NCBI GenBank assembly: GCA_003640645.1
Contig: QGHH01000015.1
Span: 1 to 64,000 of the forward strand
Source of the DNA: Fredinandcohnia aciditolerans
GTDB taxonomy: Bacteria > Bacillota > Bacilli > Bacillales > Bacillaceae_L
DNA length: 64,000 bases
Direction: 5' to 3'
Shown here: positions 53,129 through 62,179 of the stretch, one piece after another
Layout: each line of letters begins with the position of its first letter
Position numbering within the stretch: position 1 is the stretch's first letter
The notes under the pieces: model-generated
Databases searched by the model: none
What the model saw: the letters and a program-made list of their open reading frames with translations, nothing else
What the model was told of the DNA's origin: nothing
Made by a program: the position numbers and the translations under genes

Positions 53129-53545
53129 TTATTGATTTCTAAAGTCGAATTTATCTTTAGAAACATCAAGTGAATGTCCGTTAATAATTACTGTGTCGTT
53201 ATCAATCCATTCAATATTTGCTGTTTCCTCTCGATAATTCCAATATATATTTTTTGTTTTTTTATCTTTGTTGTTAAATACTAGTTCTCCTCGTATCGAG
53301 TACGAGGTAGTAGCTCCACCGTCTACAAGATATGTCTTTAACGTGTAAGTACCTTCCGGCGAGGTCTTTTCCGTAAGATACTCTCCCGTGGGTAACCGAT
53401 TCATGTCAAAAAATGCCCAATACACCCCATACCCAACTAATGAAATAACTAATAATCCAATGATGATAAATACTTTTTTATATAACTTCCTTTTATCCTT
53501 TATAAAAACCAAAGTAATACTCCTCAATGACTCACTTTTTTTCAA
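53129..53545 (-). CDS. DUF5412-family membrane-anchored protein
   Basis: 138 aa from TTG 53545. One helix (about 25-45) after a basic N-terminus. External domain: RLPTGEYLTEKTSPEGTYTLKTYLVDGGATTSYSIRGEL and KNIYWNYREETANIEWIDNDTVIINGHSLD, the DUF5412 pattern. It directly follows a broken small membrane gene, probably in one operon. Confidence 0.8.
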   Translation of the reverse strand: MKKSESLRSITLVFIKDKRKLYKKVFIIIGLLVISLVGYGVYWAFFDMNRLPTGEYLTEKTSPEGTYTLKTYLVDGGATTSYSIRGELVFNNKDKKTKNIYWNYREETANIEWIDNDTVIINGHSLDVSKDKFDFRNQ

Positions 53546-53549
53546 TACC

Positions 53550-53732
53550 TTATTGAAAGAAACTACCTACACTAGCCAGGATCAGTAGAACAAAACATGC
53601 TAGAACACACCATAATACTAGTGTACCAGTACGGTACCCTTTTCGATTAAATAGTGGGTTCAAAAATTATAATACTAAAACTAAAATTAATATTGGTATA
53701 TATAAGGGTGCAACAATAGCTAAAAATACCAA
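53550..53732 (-). pseudogene. 60-aa membrane protein with one in-frame stop
   Basis: AGGGGGATTG precedes TTG 53732. The frame reads LVFLAIVAPLYIPILILVLVL, then TAA, then FLNPLFNRKGYRTGTLVLWC plus a second helix ending ASVGSFFQ. The frame is otherwise intact, with one nonsense codon after the first helix. It ends 4 bp before the DUF5412 gene, so it was probably its operon partner. Confidence 0.6.
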
Positions 53733-53770
53733 GTTACAATCCCCCTAAGCAATAACATAGAATCATAAAT

Positions 53771-54106
53771 TTAATATTTGTATATATCTACTACCGGACT
53801 ATAACCTGGGTTGAATGTAAAGGGAAGAAAGGTTCCAAATATCCCTATACCTTCAATTAATGTTCTTGTACCTCTTTCATCTTCAAGGATTACGCCCATC
53901 TTATTTATGAAAAAATAATCGTCTCTCGTTCTATGAACGACTTTTTCCTGCGAATTATTATACAGGCAATTATCTCCAACACACTCTGTATCGTATTTAC
54001 TCGCTAACCACTTATTAAAAGTCTCTGGTGAGGGTTTTGATAATGGTAGAATTAAAAAAAATAGAATAATAGCTAAAATAAAGTAAATGATTCGTTTTCT
54101 ATTCAT
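53771..54106 (-). CDS. Hypothetical exported or anchored protein
   Basis: 111 aa from ATG 54106 (AAGGGTG upstream). One N-terminal helix (about 5-20), then a soluble domain with two Cys (ECVGDNCLYN) that could pair outside the cell. RTRDDYFFINKMGVILEDERG follows. No family recognised. Confidence 0.65.
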   Translation of the reverse strand: MNRKRIIYFILAIILFFLILPLSKPSPETFNKWLASKYDTECVGDNCLYNNSQEKVVHRTRDDYFFINKMGVILEDERGTRTLIEGIGIFGTFLPFTFNPGYSPVVDIYKY

Positions 54107-54411
54107 ATAGCACACCCTTATTTTTAACATAATTCCCATTAATTACATTTTACAATATGGTAATTAAGAATCCCATTAAAACTTTCAATACTCCCGTAAA
54201 TGGAGTCATCCCATTCTAGGACCATAAAATTTACACCTTTTATGATATTCTTTTTCAGAATTTAATGACTTATTACCAAATGTTTCAATCTTGTTATAAA
54301 TATTAAGAAAGTGTACATAGGTTTCTTTTCCGCAGGATTAACTTTATAATGGCGGACAAGATGTTTTTTTAGAAAAAAATTAGCCTTGTTGTATAAGGAA
54401 GGAGTTTGACT

Positions 54412-55167
54412 ATGAAAAAAATAATGTTTACCTTAGTTGCAGGTCTAATGGCTGTTATTTTAGCAGCTTGTGGAGGAAATGAAGAAAGTAAAGCAACTGA
54501 AAATAATAATAAAGCAAAAACAGAGGAAACTGAACAGCAGCAGAAAATGGATGAAATGCAAAAGAAATTAGAAGCACAGCAAATCGATGACAAGAAAACC
54601 GTTGCCATCGTAAATGATACAAAAATTTTAGGAAGCGACTACAATGGCATTTTATCATCTATACAAGGACAAATGCAGCAAATGGGACAAGATCCAACTT
54701 CTAAAGAAGCGGCCGAGCAAGTAAAAAACCAAACCATTGACAGTTTAGTCGGGCAAACTCTTCTGCTCCAAGAAGCAGATAAAAAAAGCTATAAAGTTAC
54801 AGAGGCAGATATTAAAAAGCGACTGGACGAAGTAAAAAAACAGTTTAAAACAGAGAAAGAATTCGAATCTGCTCTTAAAAAATCTGGCATGGATATGAAA
54901 ACCCTTGAAACTCAAATTGCCGATGGACTGAAACTTAACCAGTACGTTGAGAAAGAAATTTCTGTCGGTAAAATAACTGACGAAGAAATTCAAAAAACGT
55001 ATGATCAATATGCGGAACAGGGAAAAACAACTGGACAAGAAATTCCAAAGTTTGAAGAAATGAAACCGCAAATTGAACAATCCCTGCAACAGCAAAAACA
55101 ACAGGAAAAACTCGCTCAGCATGTAGAAGAGTTAAAGAAAAATGCAAAGATTGAAATTAAGATTTAA
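54412..55167 (+). CDS. SurA/PrsA-like foldase lipoprotein
   Basis: 251 aa from ATG 54412 (AGGAAGGAG upstream). Lipobox LAAC (Cys about 20). A Lys/Glu/Gln-rich charged segment (25-60) is followed by a SurA_N-type helical domain: VAIVNDTKILGSDYNGILSSIQGQMQQMGQ and NQTIDSLVGQTLLLQEADKKSYKVTEADIKKRLDEVKKQF. No obvious rotamase domain is seen, so it is probably a chaperone part of the PrsA group, on the outer membrane face. A strong terminator follows. Confidence 0.85.
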   Translation: MKKIMFTLVAGLMAVILAACGGNEESKATENNNKAKTEETEQQQKMDEMQKKLEAQQIDDKKTVAIVNDTKILGSDYNGILSSIQGQMQQMGQDPTSKEAAEQVKNQTIDSLVGQTLLLQEADKKSYKVTEADIKKRLDEVKKQFKTEKEFESALKKSGMDMKTLETQIADGLKLNQYVEKEISVGKITDEEIQKTYDQYAEQGKTTGQEIPKFEEMKPQIEQSLQQQKQQEKLAQHVEELKKNAKIEIKI

Positions 55168-55214
55168 AGGTTATACATCAAAACTAAAGGGGCTGTAGTA
55201 TGCCCCTTCAGTCG

Positions 55215-55262
55215 AAAAAGAAGATGAATCACTACAATTATGGAGTGTTCATCTTCTTTTTT
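55215..55262 (+). terminator. Rho-independent terminator
   Basis: AAAAAGAAGATGAA pairs with TTCATCTTCTTTTTT across a stem that also has CACT/AGTG inside. Confidence 0.85.
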
Positions 55263-55338
55263 AATAGCGTGTACGTTATGCTGTGGCAGCCCTTTATTTG
55301 TCTTTTTTCACATCGTTCTTGTAATAGTTAGTAATTTT

Positions 55339-55480
55339 TCACATAACAAAGTGAACCACCGCAATTATAAGTAATAAACCTCGGTATGGTTCATTTGTTC
55401 CACCAATCAAGAATGCCTAAATAAAGTACGATCCAAATGATATTACTAGTAACATTGCTATTTTTAATTGTTTTCTATAT
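55339..55480 (-). pseudogene. Small membrane protein remnant with in-frame stop
   Basis: The minus strand reads YRKQLKIAMLLVISFGSYFI, TAG, then in frame AFLIGGTNEPYRGLLLIIAV and VHFVM. Two membrane helices split by one stop. No clear start or ribosome binding site. Family not recognised. Confidence 0.4.
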
Positions 55481-55496
55481 TAGTACGTAGGAAAAT

Positions 55497-56000
55497 TTAT
55501 AAATGACTAACTTCCATTTCTAGTTCACACTTTTGGCGTAAGTGATGGCGGAAATGCATACCGACAAGTTCGAACCACTCCCCCGCGTTCAGCCAGCCAA
55601 ATCCTTCATGTTTTACTTTAAAATTGGGATTTATAACATCTACTCTAGATTCCCATTGCCTCAACCTTTCCATCACCTGATCTAACCGACTCATAAGTTC
55701 TTCTTTACTATCTGAATTGTTTGGTGGAGTATTTAGTTCGTCCGGCAACTTGATTTTAATGGGTGGAAACCCTCCAATTTTATATAATTCTTCACCAAAA
55801 TCCGTTTTTCCCAGTTTTTGCTCTTCCTTTGATTTTGCACAAACTTCCACATTGTCAAGGTACTCTATCGCAACTAGAATCACATGGTCGTACATTTGAC
55901 CAATGGACCAAACCCCTGGAGCCGATATATATCTTAGTTGCTCAAGTGAATAATTTTGTAGATCGCTTTTATATGTTTCAATCAGATTTAAAGCACTCAA
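55497..56000 (-). CDS. DinB-family protein
   Basis: 167 aa. DinB bundle with the metal His pattern SIGQMYDHVILVAIEYLDN and a closing LVGMHFRHHLRQKCELE (His residues). Likely metal-dependent DinB/YfiT-like enzyme. ATG 56000 with AAGGAG upstream. The third DinB gene in the window; they are not close copies of each other. Confidence 0.8.
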   Translation of the reverse strand: MSALNLIETYKSDLQNYSLEQLRYISAPGVWSIGQMYDHVILVAIEYLDNVEVCAKSKEEQKLGKTDFGEELYKIGGFPPIKIKLPDELNTPPNNSDSKEELMSRLDQVMERLRQWESRVDVINPNFKVKHEGFGWLNAGEWFELVGMHFRHHLRQKCELEMEVSHL

Positions 56001-56179
56001 TCGATCACTCCTTTATCATGTCTTCCATCTAATATTACTTGATTATTAAGAATATTTTTACCCTATATTTTGTTATTCACGAAACTCCTTCGTTAGTACA
56101 ACAAGAAAAAGCTGCCTTCGTGAACAGCTCTACTAATCAACCTTTGTTGTTTAAGAAGAAGCAAGGACTCTAATCACAT

Positions 56180-56260
56180 TATTCAACTAAACTCCTCGGT
56201 TTATTTAATTACTATTTCAAAAAAAGTGCCTTAATCCTTATTGGATCAACGCACCTATAT
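56180..56260 (-). repeat. Dispersed hairpin element, copy 16
   Basis: GTGC (56226-56229) and GCAC (56251-56254), with AATCC/GGAT inside. On the minus strand it ends in a seven-T run. It follows the oxidoreductase gene at a distance of about 90 bp. Confidence 0.7.
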
Positions 56261-56351
56261 TTTTTCTATTGAGGTTTTTCTTTTTAAAATTAGTTACATA
56301 TTATTATTGTTAATCATACTACCTGTTACACGAGTGGGAGCTGACCACCAA

Positions 56352-57287
56352 TTATTTAAATGTAATGACAATTTTTCCTTTGGCATGGTTTGTTTCACTT
56401 AACTCATGTGCTTTTTGTAGCTCTTCTGCTGAAAAACCAAATACACTACCCACTTGAGGCTTAAGTATTCCTTTCTCCAGTAATTCGCCTAATTCACCTA
56501 GTTGTTTACCATTTGGCGTTAACCAATAAGAGCTTGCCTTTACTTGGTGCTTTTCTATTAATGCTGGATCGGGTTGTCCGGCGATCGTTACTAGTCTGCC
56601 ACCAGGTTTTAATATTTTGAAGCTTTTATTCAAAATATCGCCACCCATTGTATCAATAACCACATCATAATCACTTAATATTTCTTCAAATTGTTGTGCA
56701 CGGTAATTAATGAATTCATCTGCACCTAGCTTTTTTACATATTCCTCGTTTTTTTCACTCGCTGTTGTAGCAACATAGGCACCTAAATGTTTTGCCATTT
56801 GAATGGCCAAACTACCTACACCACCAGCTCCAGCGTGTATGAGAACTTTATCTCCTTGCTTGACATTTGTTTTATCCACTAAACACTGCCAAGCGGTTAA
56901 TCCTGCTAATGGAATTGATGCAGCCTCTTCAAATGTCAAGTTCTCAGGCTTTCTGGCAAGCAATTCTTCATCCACAGTAGTAAATTCGGCATAAGTACCT
57001 CTAGGTGTTGTATCAGGACGAGCAAAAACTTCATCCCCAACCTGGAAATGCTTCACTTCATCTCCAACTTCAACTATCTTACCAGCCACATCCCAGCCAA
57101 GAATTATAGGGAATGGCCAATCCAGCATCTCCTTCAAATAACCTGCACGTAGCTTCCAATCAATTGGATTAATGGAAGTTGCATAAGCCTCAACAAGTAC
57201 TTGGTTTGGTTTTATTTCTGGCTTCGGTAGCTCCTGCTCTACTAACACATCCTTACTACCATATTCATTTATGACAACCGCACGCAT
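56352..57287 (-). CDS. NADP-dependent zinc-type alcohol dehydrogenase / quinone oxidoreductase
   Basis: 311 aa from ATG 57287 (GGAG upstream). MDR family: GroES-like N-terminus (QVLVEAYATSINPIDWKLRAGYL), then Rossmann motif VLIHAGAGGVGSLAIQMAKHLGA (GAGGVG). No structural or catalytic zinc Cys cluster is visible, as in zeta-crystallin/QOR enzymes. Reduces quinones or enones with NADPH; likely cytoplasmic. Confidence 0.85.
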   Translation of the reverse strand: MRAVVINEYGSKDVLVEQELPKPEIKPNQVLVEAYATSINPIDWKLRAGYLKEMLDWPFPIILGWDVAGKIVEVGDEVKHFQVGDEVFARPDTTPRGTYAEFTTVDEELLARKPENLTFEEAASIPLAGLTAWQCLVDKTNVKQGDKVLIHAGAGGVGSLAIQMAKHLGAYVATTASEKNEEYVKKLGADEFINYRAQQFEEILSDYDVVIDTMGGDILNKSFKILKPGGRLVTIAGQPDPALIEKHQVKASSYWLTPNGKQLGELGELLEKGILKPQVGSVFGFSAEELQKAHELSETNHAKGKIVITFK

Positions 57288-57463
57288 GAACCGCACTCCT
57301 TTTTACAAGATATAATCCAGCTTATTATTTGTTTCCACCTGGAAAGTCATACCTTCACGTCAGAGTCTGATATCTGACGATTATAGATACTAATCTTATA
57401 CCAGACAATTAAATAGGTTTAAGGATTCTATAGTTTTACTAACCCGGTTTTTTCAAAATAATA

Positions 57464-57490
57464 GGAAGTGCTGCAGCACCTTCTTTTTTT
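57464..57490 (+). terminator. Hairpin with T-run
   Basis: GGAAGTGC / GCACCTTC stem around TGCA, followed by seven T. No gene on its upstream plus strand survives, so its original gene is unclear. Confidence 0.5.
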
Positions 57491-57528
57491 AAGTAAATCA
57501 TCTATTAATGAAATACAAAGTATTTATA

Positions 57529-57878
57529 TTAAACTTTTTCAAATTCACCACGAACAACTCGGCTCATATCAATATCTTTAATCATTTCATGATTTAATTC
57601 TTCAATTCGCATATCCGAGTCAACTTTTCCCATACTATATCGTGGTGATGTTTATTATTAAAAGTAGAAGCTGAACACATCAAGGTTACATTTTCATGCA
57701 ACTCTACCGATGCCTCCATCCCTTTACAACCATAGACACCATCAATAAAAGTGCTCTAGAACGTATCATCTTCAAGAGCCCCATATTCCTTGTAGATAAG
57801 AGCTGCTTTTTTGTTAATTTCTATAAATCTATCCTTTTTAAGGTTCAGAACTGGGTATAAATATAATACATTGTACAT
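57529..57878 (-). pseudogene. DUF1428-like protein, nonsense codon and frameshift
   Basis: From ATG 57878 the frame reads MYNVLYLYPVLNLKKDRFIE, then KKAALIYKEYGALEDDTF, then a TAG. It continues in frame STFIDGVYGCKGMEASVELH, and after a one-base shift reads VDSDMRIEELNHEMIKDIDM and ends GEFEKV. Sequence pattern (KK...AALIYKEYGALED, then FSSVEL-like end) resembles DUF1428 proteins. Inactive. Confidence 0.65.
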
Positions 57879-57940
57879 AAAAATCATCCTTTCTGCTCTT
57901 ACCTTCTTACTTAGGTTCCACTTTCCTATATGATTAATGA

Positions 57941-58696
57941 TTACACATGCCCCAAATAGCTCCTTGTTATGTTCGGCATAATGATGGTACCGTTTTTGCT
58001 ATGTTTTTCAAATAGTTTCGTTAATGCCGTAATGAAAGGATCATACTCCTTGTCAGACTTCTTTGGAGAATAGGAAGCAGATAAGTACCTACCCAGAAAC
58101 CCATCTAAAGTAATGTGTAAGTCATTGTGAAAGTAGTTAAGATCATAATTACCATCTTTAAAAAATTGATGAAAAGGAATCGGAGCTTCTTCCGTACCAC
58201 CGCTAAATCCATTAAAATTCGGACAATACTTTTTACAAACATCAGCACATTCCTTGTTTATATCACTTGACCCATCCCGGCTATTCCAAACAAGGGCCAC
58301 TTTAGCGCCCTCTTTCAAAATCCGCTGACACTCCAATCTGAACTGCTCAAACTGAAACCAGTGAAAAGCCTGTGCGACCGTCACTAAATCTACACTCTTC
58401 TCATCTAAAGTTGTGTTTTCAGCCGTGGCTTTAACCGAAGTAAAACGGGAAGTAGGCTCTACCATTTGTTCCGCCACTTCTCTCATGTCATCATTGGGTT
58501 CCACGCCGATTACCGTGTATCCCCTTCCGAGTAACTGCCTGCTTAAAATTCCAGTCCCCGATCCAATATCTGCAATTATACTTTCCTCATTTAAGGCAGC
58601 TTCAGAATCTAAATAATCAATATATTCAAGTGGGTAGCTTGGACGATATCTCGCATATATCTCAGCTTTGTCTGTAAATTTATCTGTTGATTCCAT
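57941..58696 (-). CDS. Class I SAM-dependent methyltransferase
   Basis: 251 aa. Motif I ADIGSGTGILSRQLLGRGYT (GSGTG, about 40-50), acidic VIGVEPNDDMRE, and later VDLVTVAQAFHWFQFEQFRLECQRILK, the QAFHWF motif of the Methyltransf_11/12 group in Bacilli. Methylates an unknown small molecule. ATG 58696 with GAGAAGG upstream. Confidence 0.85.
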   Translation of the reverse strand: MESTDKFTDKAEIYARYRPSYPLEYIDYLDSEAALNEESIIADIGSGTGILSRQLLGRGYTVIGVEPNDDMREVAEQMVEPTSRFTSVKATAENTTLDEKSVDLVTVAQAFHWFQFEQFRLECQRILKEGAKVALVWNSRDGSSDINKECADVCKKYCPNFNGFSGGTEEAPIPFHQFFKDGNYDLNYFHNDLHITLDGFLGRYLSASYSPKKSDKEYDPFITALTKLFEKHSKNGTIIMPNITRSYLGHV

Positions 58697-58764
58697 AAAA
58701 TCACCTTCTCCTTTTGGAAATGTATGCCTTATAAATAATACTTCCCATTCTATAATAGAAAATA

Positions 58765-59457
58765 TTACTGAATGGATTTATGGTGGTTGAATAAAAGTTG
58801 ATCTATCATATTTGAATATTGGGCCGCAACGAGGGATGAACCTTTACTATTTAAATGAATGCCGTCTAATGTTAAGTGAAGTCCTCGTTTTTTTGATAAC
58901 CGATCGATGCGAGTTGGATTTTTATAAAAGAGAACATCCATCATCACTCTCATAACGTTGATACTGAGGTAATCTGAACTAGTAACATTAGAAAGGTGTT
59001 TCGAGAATACGGAATGCAAATCTATGAAATTTACATTTGAATGATCTCTTGATAGGGATTGGATGATGGAGATTAAACTTTTTATTTCTTTATCATTTTG
59101 TGAAGTTTCACCCACTAAAGCTGGTGAAACCGTAATTACGTGTGTTGAAAATGCAATGACCATGTCTAATATTTTACTGTAATACTCTCTAAATTCCTCA
59201 GGATCTTTTGCAACAGGCTGTGCTTGGAACTTCAACAATTTAGAATAAACATCATTGACGCCAATCCAAAGGAAAATAAGATCATAATTTGTATCTAAAT
59301 TTAACTTGGTTAAACGTGTATGCAAACTTTTAACTGTTTCTCCTGGTTTACCAAGATTATCAAAAGAAATGCTTTGATAGTTTTCTTTTAAACTATTCAC
59401 AAAAGACACACCTGGACGACCTTCTGTTAAACTATCACCTATTAGTCCGATTTTCAT
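58765..59457 (-). CDS. SGNH/GDSL-type hydrolase
   Basis: 230 aa. SGNH blocks visible: block I GLIGDSLTEG (Ser8), block III IFLWIGVNDVY (Asn) and block V DGIHLNSKG (Asp, His). Hydrolyses esters or acyl groups. No signal peptide, so cytoplasmic. The 52-bp tandem repeat lies just upstream of its start. AAAGGAGGC precedes the ATG. Confidence 0.85.
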   Translation of the reverse strand: MKIGLIGDSLTEGRPGVSFVNSLKENYQSISFDNLGKPGETVKSLHTRLTKLNLDTNYDLIFLWIGVNDVYSKLLKFQAQPVAKDPEEFREYYSKILDMVIAFSTHVITVSPALVGETSQNDKEIKSLISIIQSLSRDHSNVNFIDLHSVFSKHLSNVTSSDYLSINVMRVMMDVLFYKNPTRIDRLSKKRGLHLTLDGIHLNSKGSSLVAAQYSNMIDQLLFNHHKSIQ

Positions 59458-59507
59458 TGTTTAATGCCTCCTTTTTGGGCATAACATCCGTCATAATTCT
59501 ATTTCTA

Positions 59508-60118
59508 GCGTTCCCTTTCACCTGCCTTTTCCGGGAATCGGGTACGAGTCGAATGCTTGCGTTCCCCTTTTACCTGCATTTTCCCAGAATCGGGTACGAT
59601 TCGTTCGCTTGTGTTCCCCTTTAACCTACCTTTTCCGCGAATCGGGTTCAATTCGTACACTTGCGTTCCCCTTTTACCTGCATCTTCCCAGAATCGGGTA
59701 CGATTCGTTCGCTTACGTTCCCCTTTTACCTGCATCTCCCCAGAATCGGGTACGATTCGTTCGCTTGCGTTCCCCTTTTACCTGCATCTCCCCAGAATCG
59801 GGTACGATTCGTTCGCTTGCGTTCCCCTTTTACCTGCATCTCCCCAGAATCGGGTACGATTCATTCGCTTACGTTCCCCTTTTACCTGCATCTCCCCAGA
59901 ATCGGGTACGATTCGTTCGCTTGCGTTCCCCTTTTACCTGCATCTCCCCAGAATCGGGTACGATTCGTTCGCTTGCGTTCCCCTTTTACCTGCATCTCCC
60001 CAGAATCGGGTACGATTCATTCGCTTACGTTCCCCTTTTACCTGCATCTTCCCTGTATCAGGTACGATTCATTCGCTTGCGTTCCCATTTCACCTACCTA
60101 TGCCCAGAATCTAGCACC
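59508..60118. repeat. 52-bp tandem repeat array, 12 copies
   Basis: Units start near GCGTTCCCCTTTTACCTGCA and end GATTCGTTCGCTT; first copies at 59508, 59559, 59611, 59663, then every 52 bp to 60079. The last copy is partial. Copies 5-7 (59715-59870) and 8-10 (59871-60026) are identical, an exact 156-bp duplication. Each unit has an inverted repeat GAATCG-GGTA-CGATTC. All three plus-strand frames stay open because 52 is not a multiple of 3, but nothing supports coding. Confidence 0.95.
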
Positions 60119-60354
60119 AGAGGAACAGTCATTATATTTCTACAAATATCTTTAATCCTTCTGAATGTATGTCACCAAATAAATTCCACAAGTTACCCTT
60201 CATTTCCTTCCACTTACTGTAATTATACAGACTGGAAAGGAAATTCATCATACAATTAGTTAAGAAAGTCACAGGGAGGAGGTAATAAAACATTTATTGA
60301 CAGACATCAAGAACTGAATCGAATATACTTGAAGTGAAAAGAGGTGTCTGAAAT

Positions 60355-60807
60355 TTGAAACTTATTCTAAATATTGATAAAGCATTTGAAGAAACAAGAA
60401 TTACCATCGAAGGACCAGAGTTGGATGAAAATATTCAGGAACTAATTGATTTCATCTCTGGGAGGGAACAACAATTTCTTGTAGGAAAAAAGGGAGACAT
60501 GCAGCATATTCTCAAACCGGATGACGTCCACTATTTTCATACTGTAAATGAAAATGTTATCGCTGTCACACAAGCAGATTCTTTTATATTAAAAGAAAAG
60601 CTATATGAACTCGAGGCCATGCTCTCTACTAAAAAGTTTATCCGCATATCAAAATCGGTAATCGCTAATCTGAATCAATTGAGTCGTTTTGAAGCATCAT
60701 TCAACGGTACACTCTGTGTTTACTTCAAATCAGGAAAGAAAGAATATGTGTCTCGCACCTATGTCCCCACGATTAAGGAAGTTCTACAATTGAATAGGAG
60801 GAAGTAG
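60355..60807 (+). CDS. LytTR-family DNA-binding regulator
   Basis: 150 aa, TTG start with GAGGTG upstream. N-terminal about 50 residues are a small non-receiver domain (LNIDKAFEETRITIEGPELDENIQELIDFI). The C-terminal half is LytTR: DVHYFHTVNENVIAVTQ, STKKFIRISKSVIANLNQL, KKEYVSRTYVPTIKEVL. It leads a two-gene operon with DUF3021 (1-bp gap), a standard LytTR pairing. Confidence 0.87.
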   Translation: MKLILNIDKAFEETRITIEGPELDENIQELIDFISGREQQFLVGKKGDMQHILKPDDVHYFHTVNENVIAVTQADSFILKEKLYELEAMLSTKKFIRISKSVIANLNQLSRFEASFNGTLCVYFKSGKKEYVSRTYVPTIKEVLQLNRRK

Positions 60808-60808
60808 T

Positions 60809-61219
60809 ATGAAAACTTTTATAATCCGTAGTTTCATCGGTATTTTCTTCGGAGGATTTATAGCGGTATTAACCACCGATCTTTTTATCCTATTTGGTGG
60901 AAACCAAATGATAGATGGAACGTTATTTCTGAAAAACTCAGTAGGCTCAATTCTATGTGGCTGGTTATTTACAGTGAGCTCCATGTACTTTGAAAATAGG
61001 AATTTGAAACTTTACCAACAGACCATTCTTCATTTCTTAACTGTCACGATCCTATACCTCATCTTGGCACTCACAATCGGATGGATCCCATTTACTTTTG
61101 TAAATATCTTGCTAGCAATCTTAATTGCCATTGTCGTCTATACAATCTTCTGGATTGCATTTTACCTTTACTTCAAAAACCAAGCGCGGAAATTAAATGA
61201 AGATTTAAGGAAACTATGA
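60809..61219 (+). CDS. DUF3021-family membrane protein
   Basis: 136 aa. Four membrane helices, with MKTFIIRSFIGIFFGGFIAVL at the start and AFYLYFKNQARKLNEDLRKL at the end, as in DUF3021 proteins. These act as inhibitors of LytTR regulators, such as the LrsL-type pair. The overlap-like spacing with the LytTR gene and the shared terminator support co-regulation. Confidence 0.87.
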   Translation: MKTFIIRSFIGIFFGGFIAVLTTDLFILFGGNQMIDGTLFLKNSVGSILCGWLFTVSSMYFENRNLKLYQQTILHFLTVTILYLILALTIGWIPFTFVNILLAILIAIVVYTIFWIAFYLYFKNQARKLNEDLRKL

Positions 61220-61246
61220 GTCTTATTACAATAAGTACCTTATATT

Positions 61247-61276
61247 AAAAGAGCAACTCCTAAATAGTTGCTCTTT
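61247..61276 (+). terminator. Terminator of LytTR-DUF3021 operon
   Basis: AAAGAGCAACT (61248-61258) pairs with AGTTGCTCTTT (61265-61275). Confidence 0.85.
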
Positions 61277-61387
61277 CACATTTATTTTAACAAATCTATA
61301 TTCCGCCATATTCTAGCTTTCGAAAAGATATAAGTTTTTGTTAGCTAAAAAACATCATCAAGACAAAAGGAAATAATGTTGCGACAA

Positions 61388-61507
61388 TTAATAGTAGTAC
61401 TGGAACACTTCATGCCAGTACCCCACTCTATGGACATCGCTCCGTGTAGCCACGCCAATTAGGTTTTTCTTATCATCAAATATCTTTATCTTTTCTTTTT
61501 CTTCCAT
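61388..61507 (-). pseudogene. Nudix hydrolase, N-terminal remnant
   Basis: AGGGGAGGAG precedes ATG 61507. The frame reads MEEKEKIKIFDDKKNLIGVA, then TRSDVHRVGYWHEVFQYYY, and a stop. This is the start of a YfcD/Idi-like Nudix enzyme (VATRxxVHxxGYWHEVF); the Nudix box and the rest are gone. Truncated to 39 aa. Confidence 0.65.
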
Positions 61508-61541
61508 ATACTCCTCCCCTAGTTTTTTTAATAGCATTTTA

Positions 61542-62063
61542 TTAGACATTTATCGGATCATCCGTAGCATAGACGACTTGCGCAATCTGTTTCTCGCCAT
61601 TTTTTTCAAATACCTTATATTCCTTCATCCCAATTTTCTCAGCAACCTTTTGTGAGGGAATATTTTTAACTGTGGTATACGAAAAAACCTTGGGATAATG
61701 TAAAACCCTAAACGCATAATCTTTACATGCAAGTGCAGCCTCTGTTGCATACCCTTTATTCCAATAGTCCTTAATAATATGAAATCCAATCTCTGGAACC
61801 GTTTCATTGTCAATTTTTTGCATGGTGATTCCACAATCTCCAATGAACTTTTCTCCATCTTTTAAAATTACAGCCCATAATCCATGGTTATACTTTTTAT
61901 AGTTATCCATATTCCATTGGATCCACTTTTCCACCTTCTCTAAGCTAAAAGGCTCTGGATAGTATTGCATAGATTCTGGGTCAGTAAGAACCTTTGATAA
62001 ATCATCAATATCTTTTAAAACCAGTTCTCTTAAGTACAATCGCTTCGTTTCCATTATTTTCAA
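61542..62063 (-). CDS. GNAT N-acetyltransferase (RimJ/RimL-type)
   Basis: 173 aa from TTG 62063, after AAGGG; an ATG at 62072 or 62054 is possible. Acetyltransf_3 layout: TKRLYLRELVLKDIDDLSKVL, then PEIGFHIIKDYWNKGYATEAALACKDYAF (NKGYAT) and IPSQKVAEKIGMKEYKVF. Resembles ribosomal-protein or aminoglycoside acetyltransferases; the substrate is unknown. Confidence 0.83.
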   Translation of the reverse strand: MKIMETKRLYLRELVLKDIDDLSKVLTDPESMQYYPEPFSLEKVEKWIQWNMDNYKKYNHGLWAVILKDGEKFIGDCGITMQKIDNETVPEIGFHIIKDYWNKGYATEAALACKDYAFRVLHYPKVFSYTTVKNIPSQKVAEKIGMKEYKVFEKNGEKQIAQVVYATDDPINV

Positions 62064-62179
62064 TATGATCATCCCTTGTTTCTATCCATTTGCGTTTACC
62101 ATTTATAATGAAGGTTACAATTTCATTCTTACAAACCGGCCGTTAGCTCGTAACCTATTATAAAAATTTCATCGGTATC

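Noticed and set aside
53550-53732. Stop codon read-through or recoding at the internal TAA
   Set aside because: No slippery site or structure is visible and similar single stops occur in other small remnants, so decay or error is simpler.
59508-60118. CRISPR array
   Set aside because: Units are directly adjacent and the whole 52 bp repeats, so there are no variable spacers, and no cas genes are nearby.
59557-60259. Three overlapping plus-strand reading frames of 164-216 aa
   Set aside because: All come from the 52-bp array and read the same repeated peptide in shifted phase, with no ribosome binding site.
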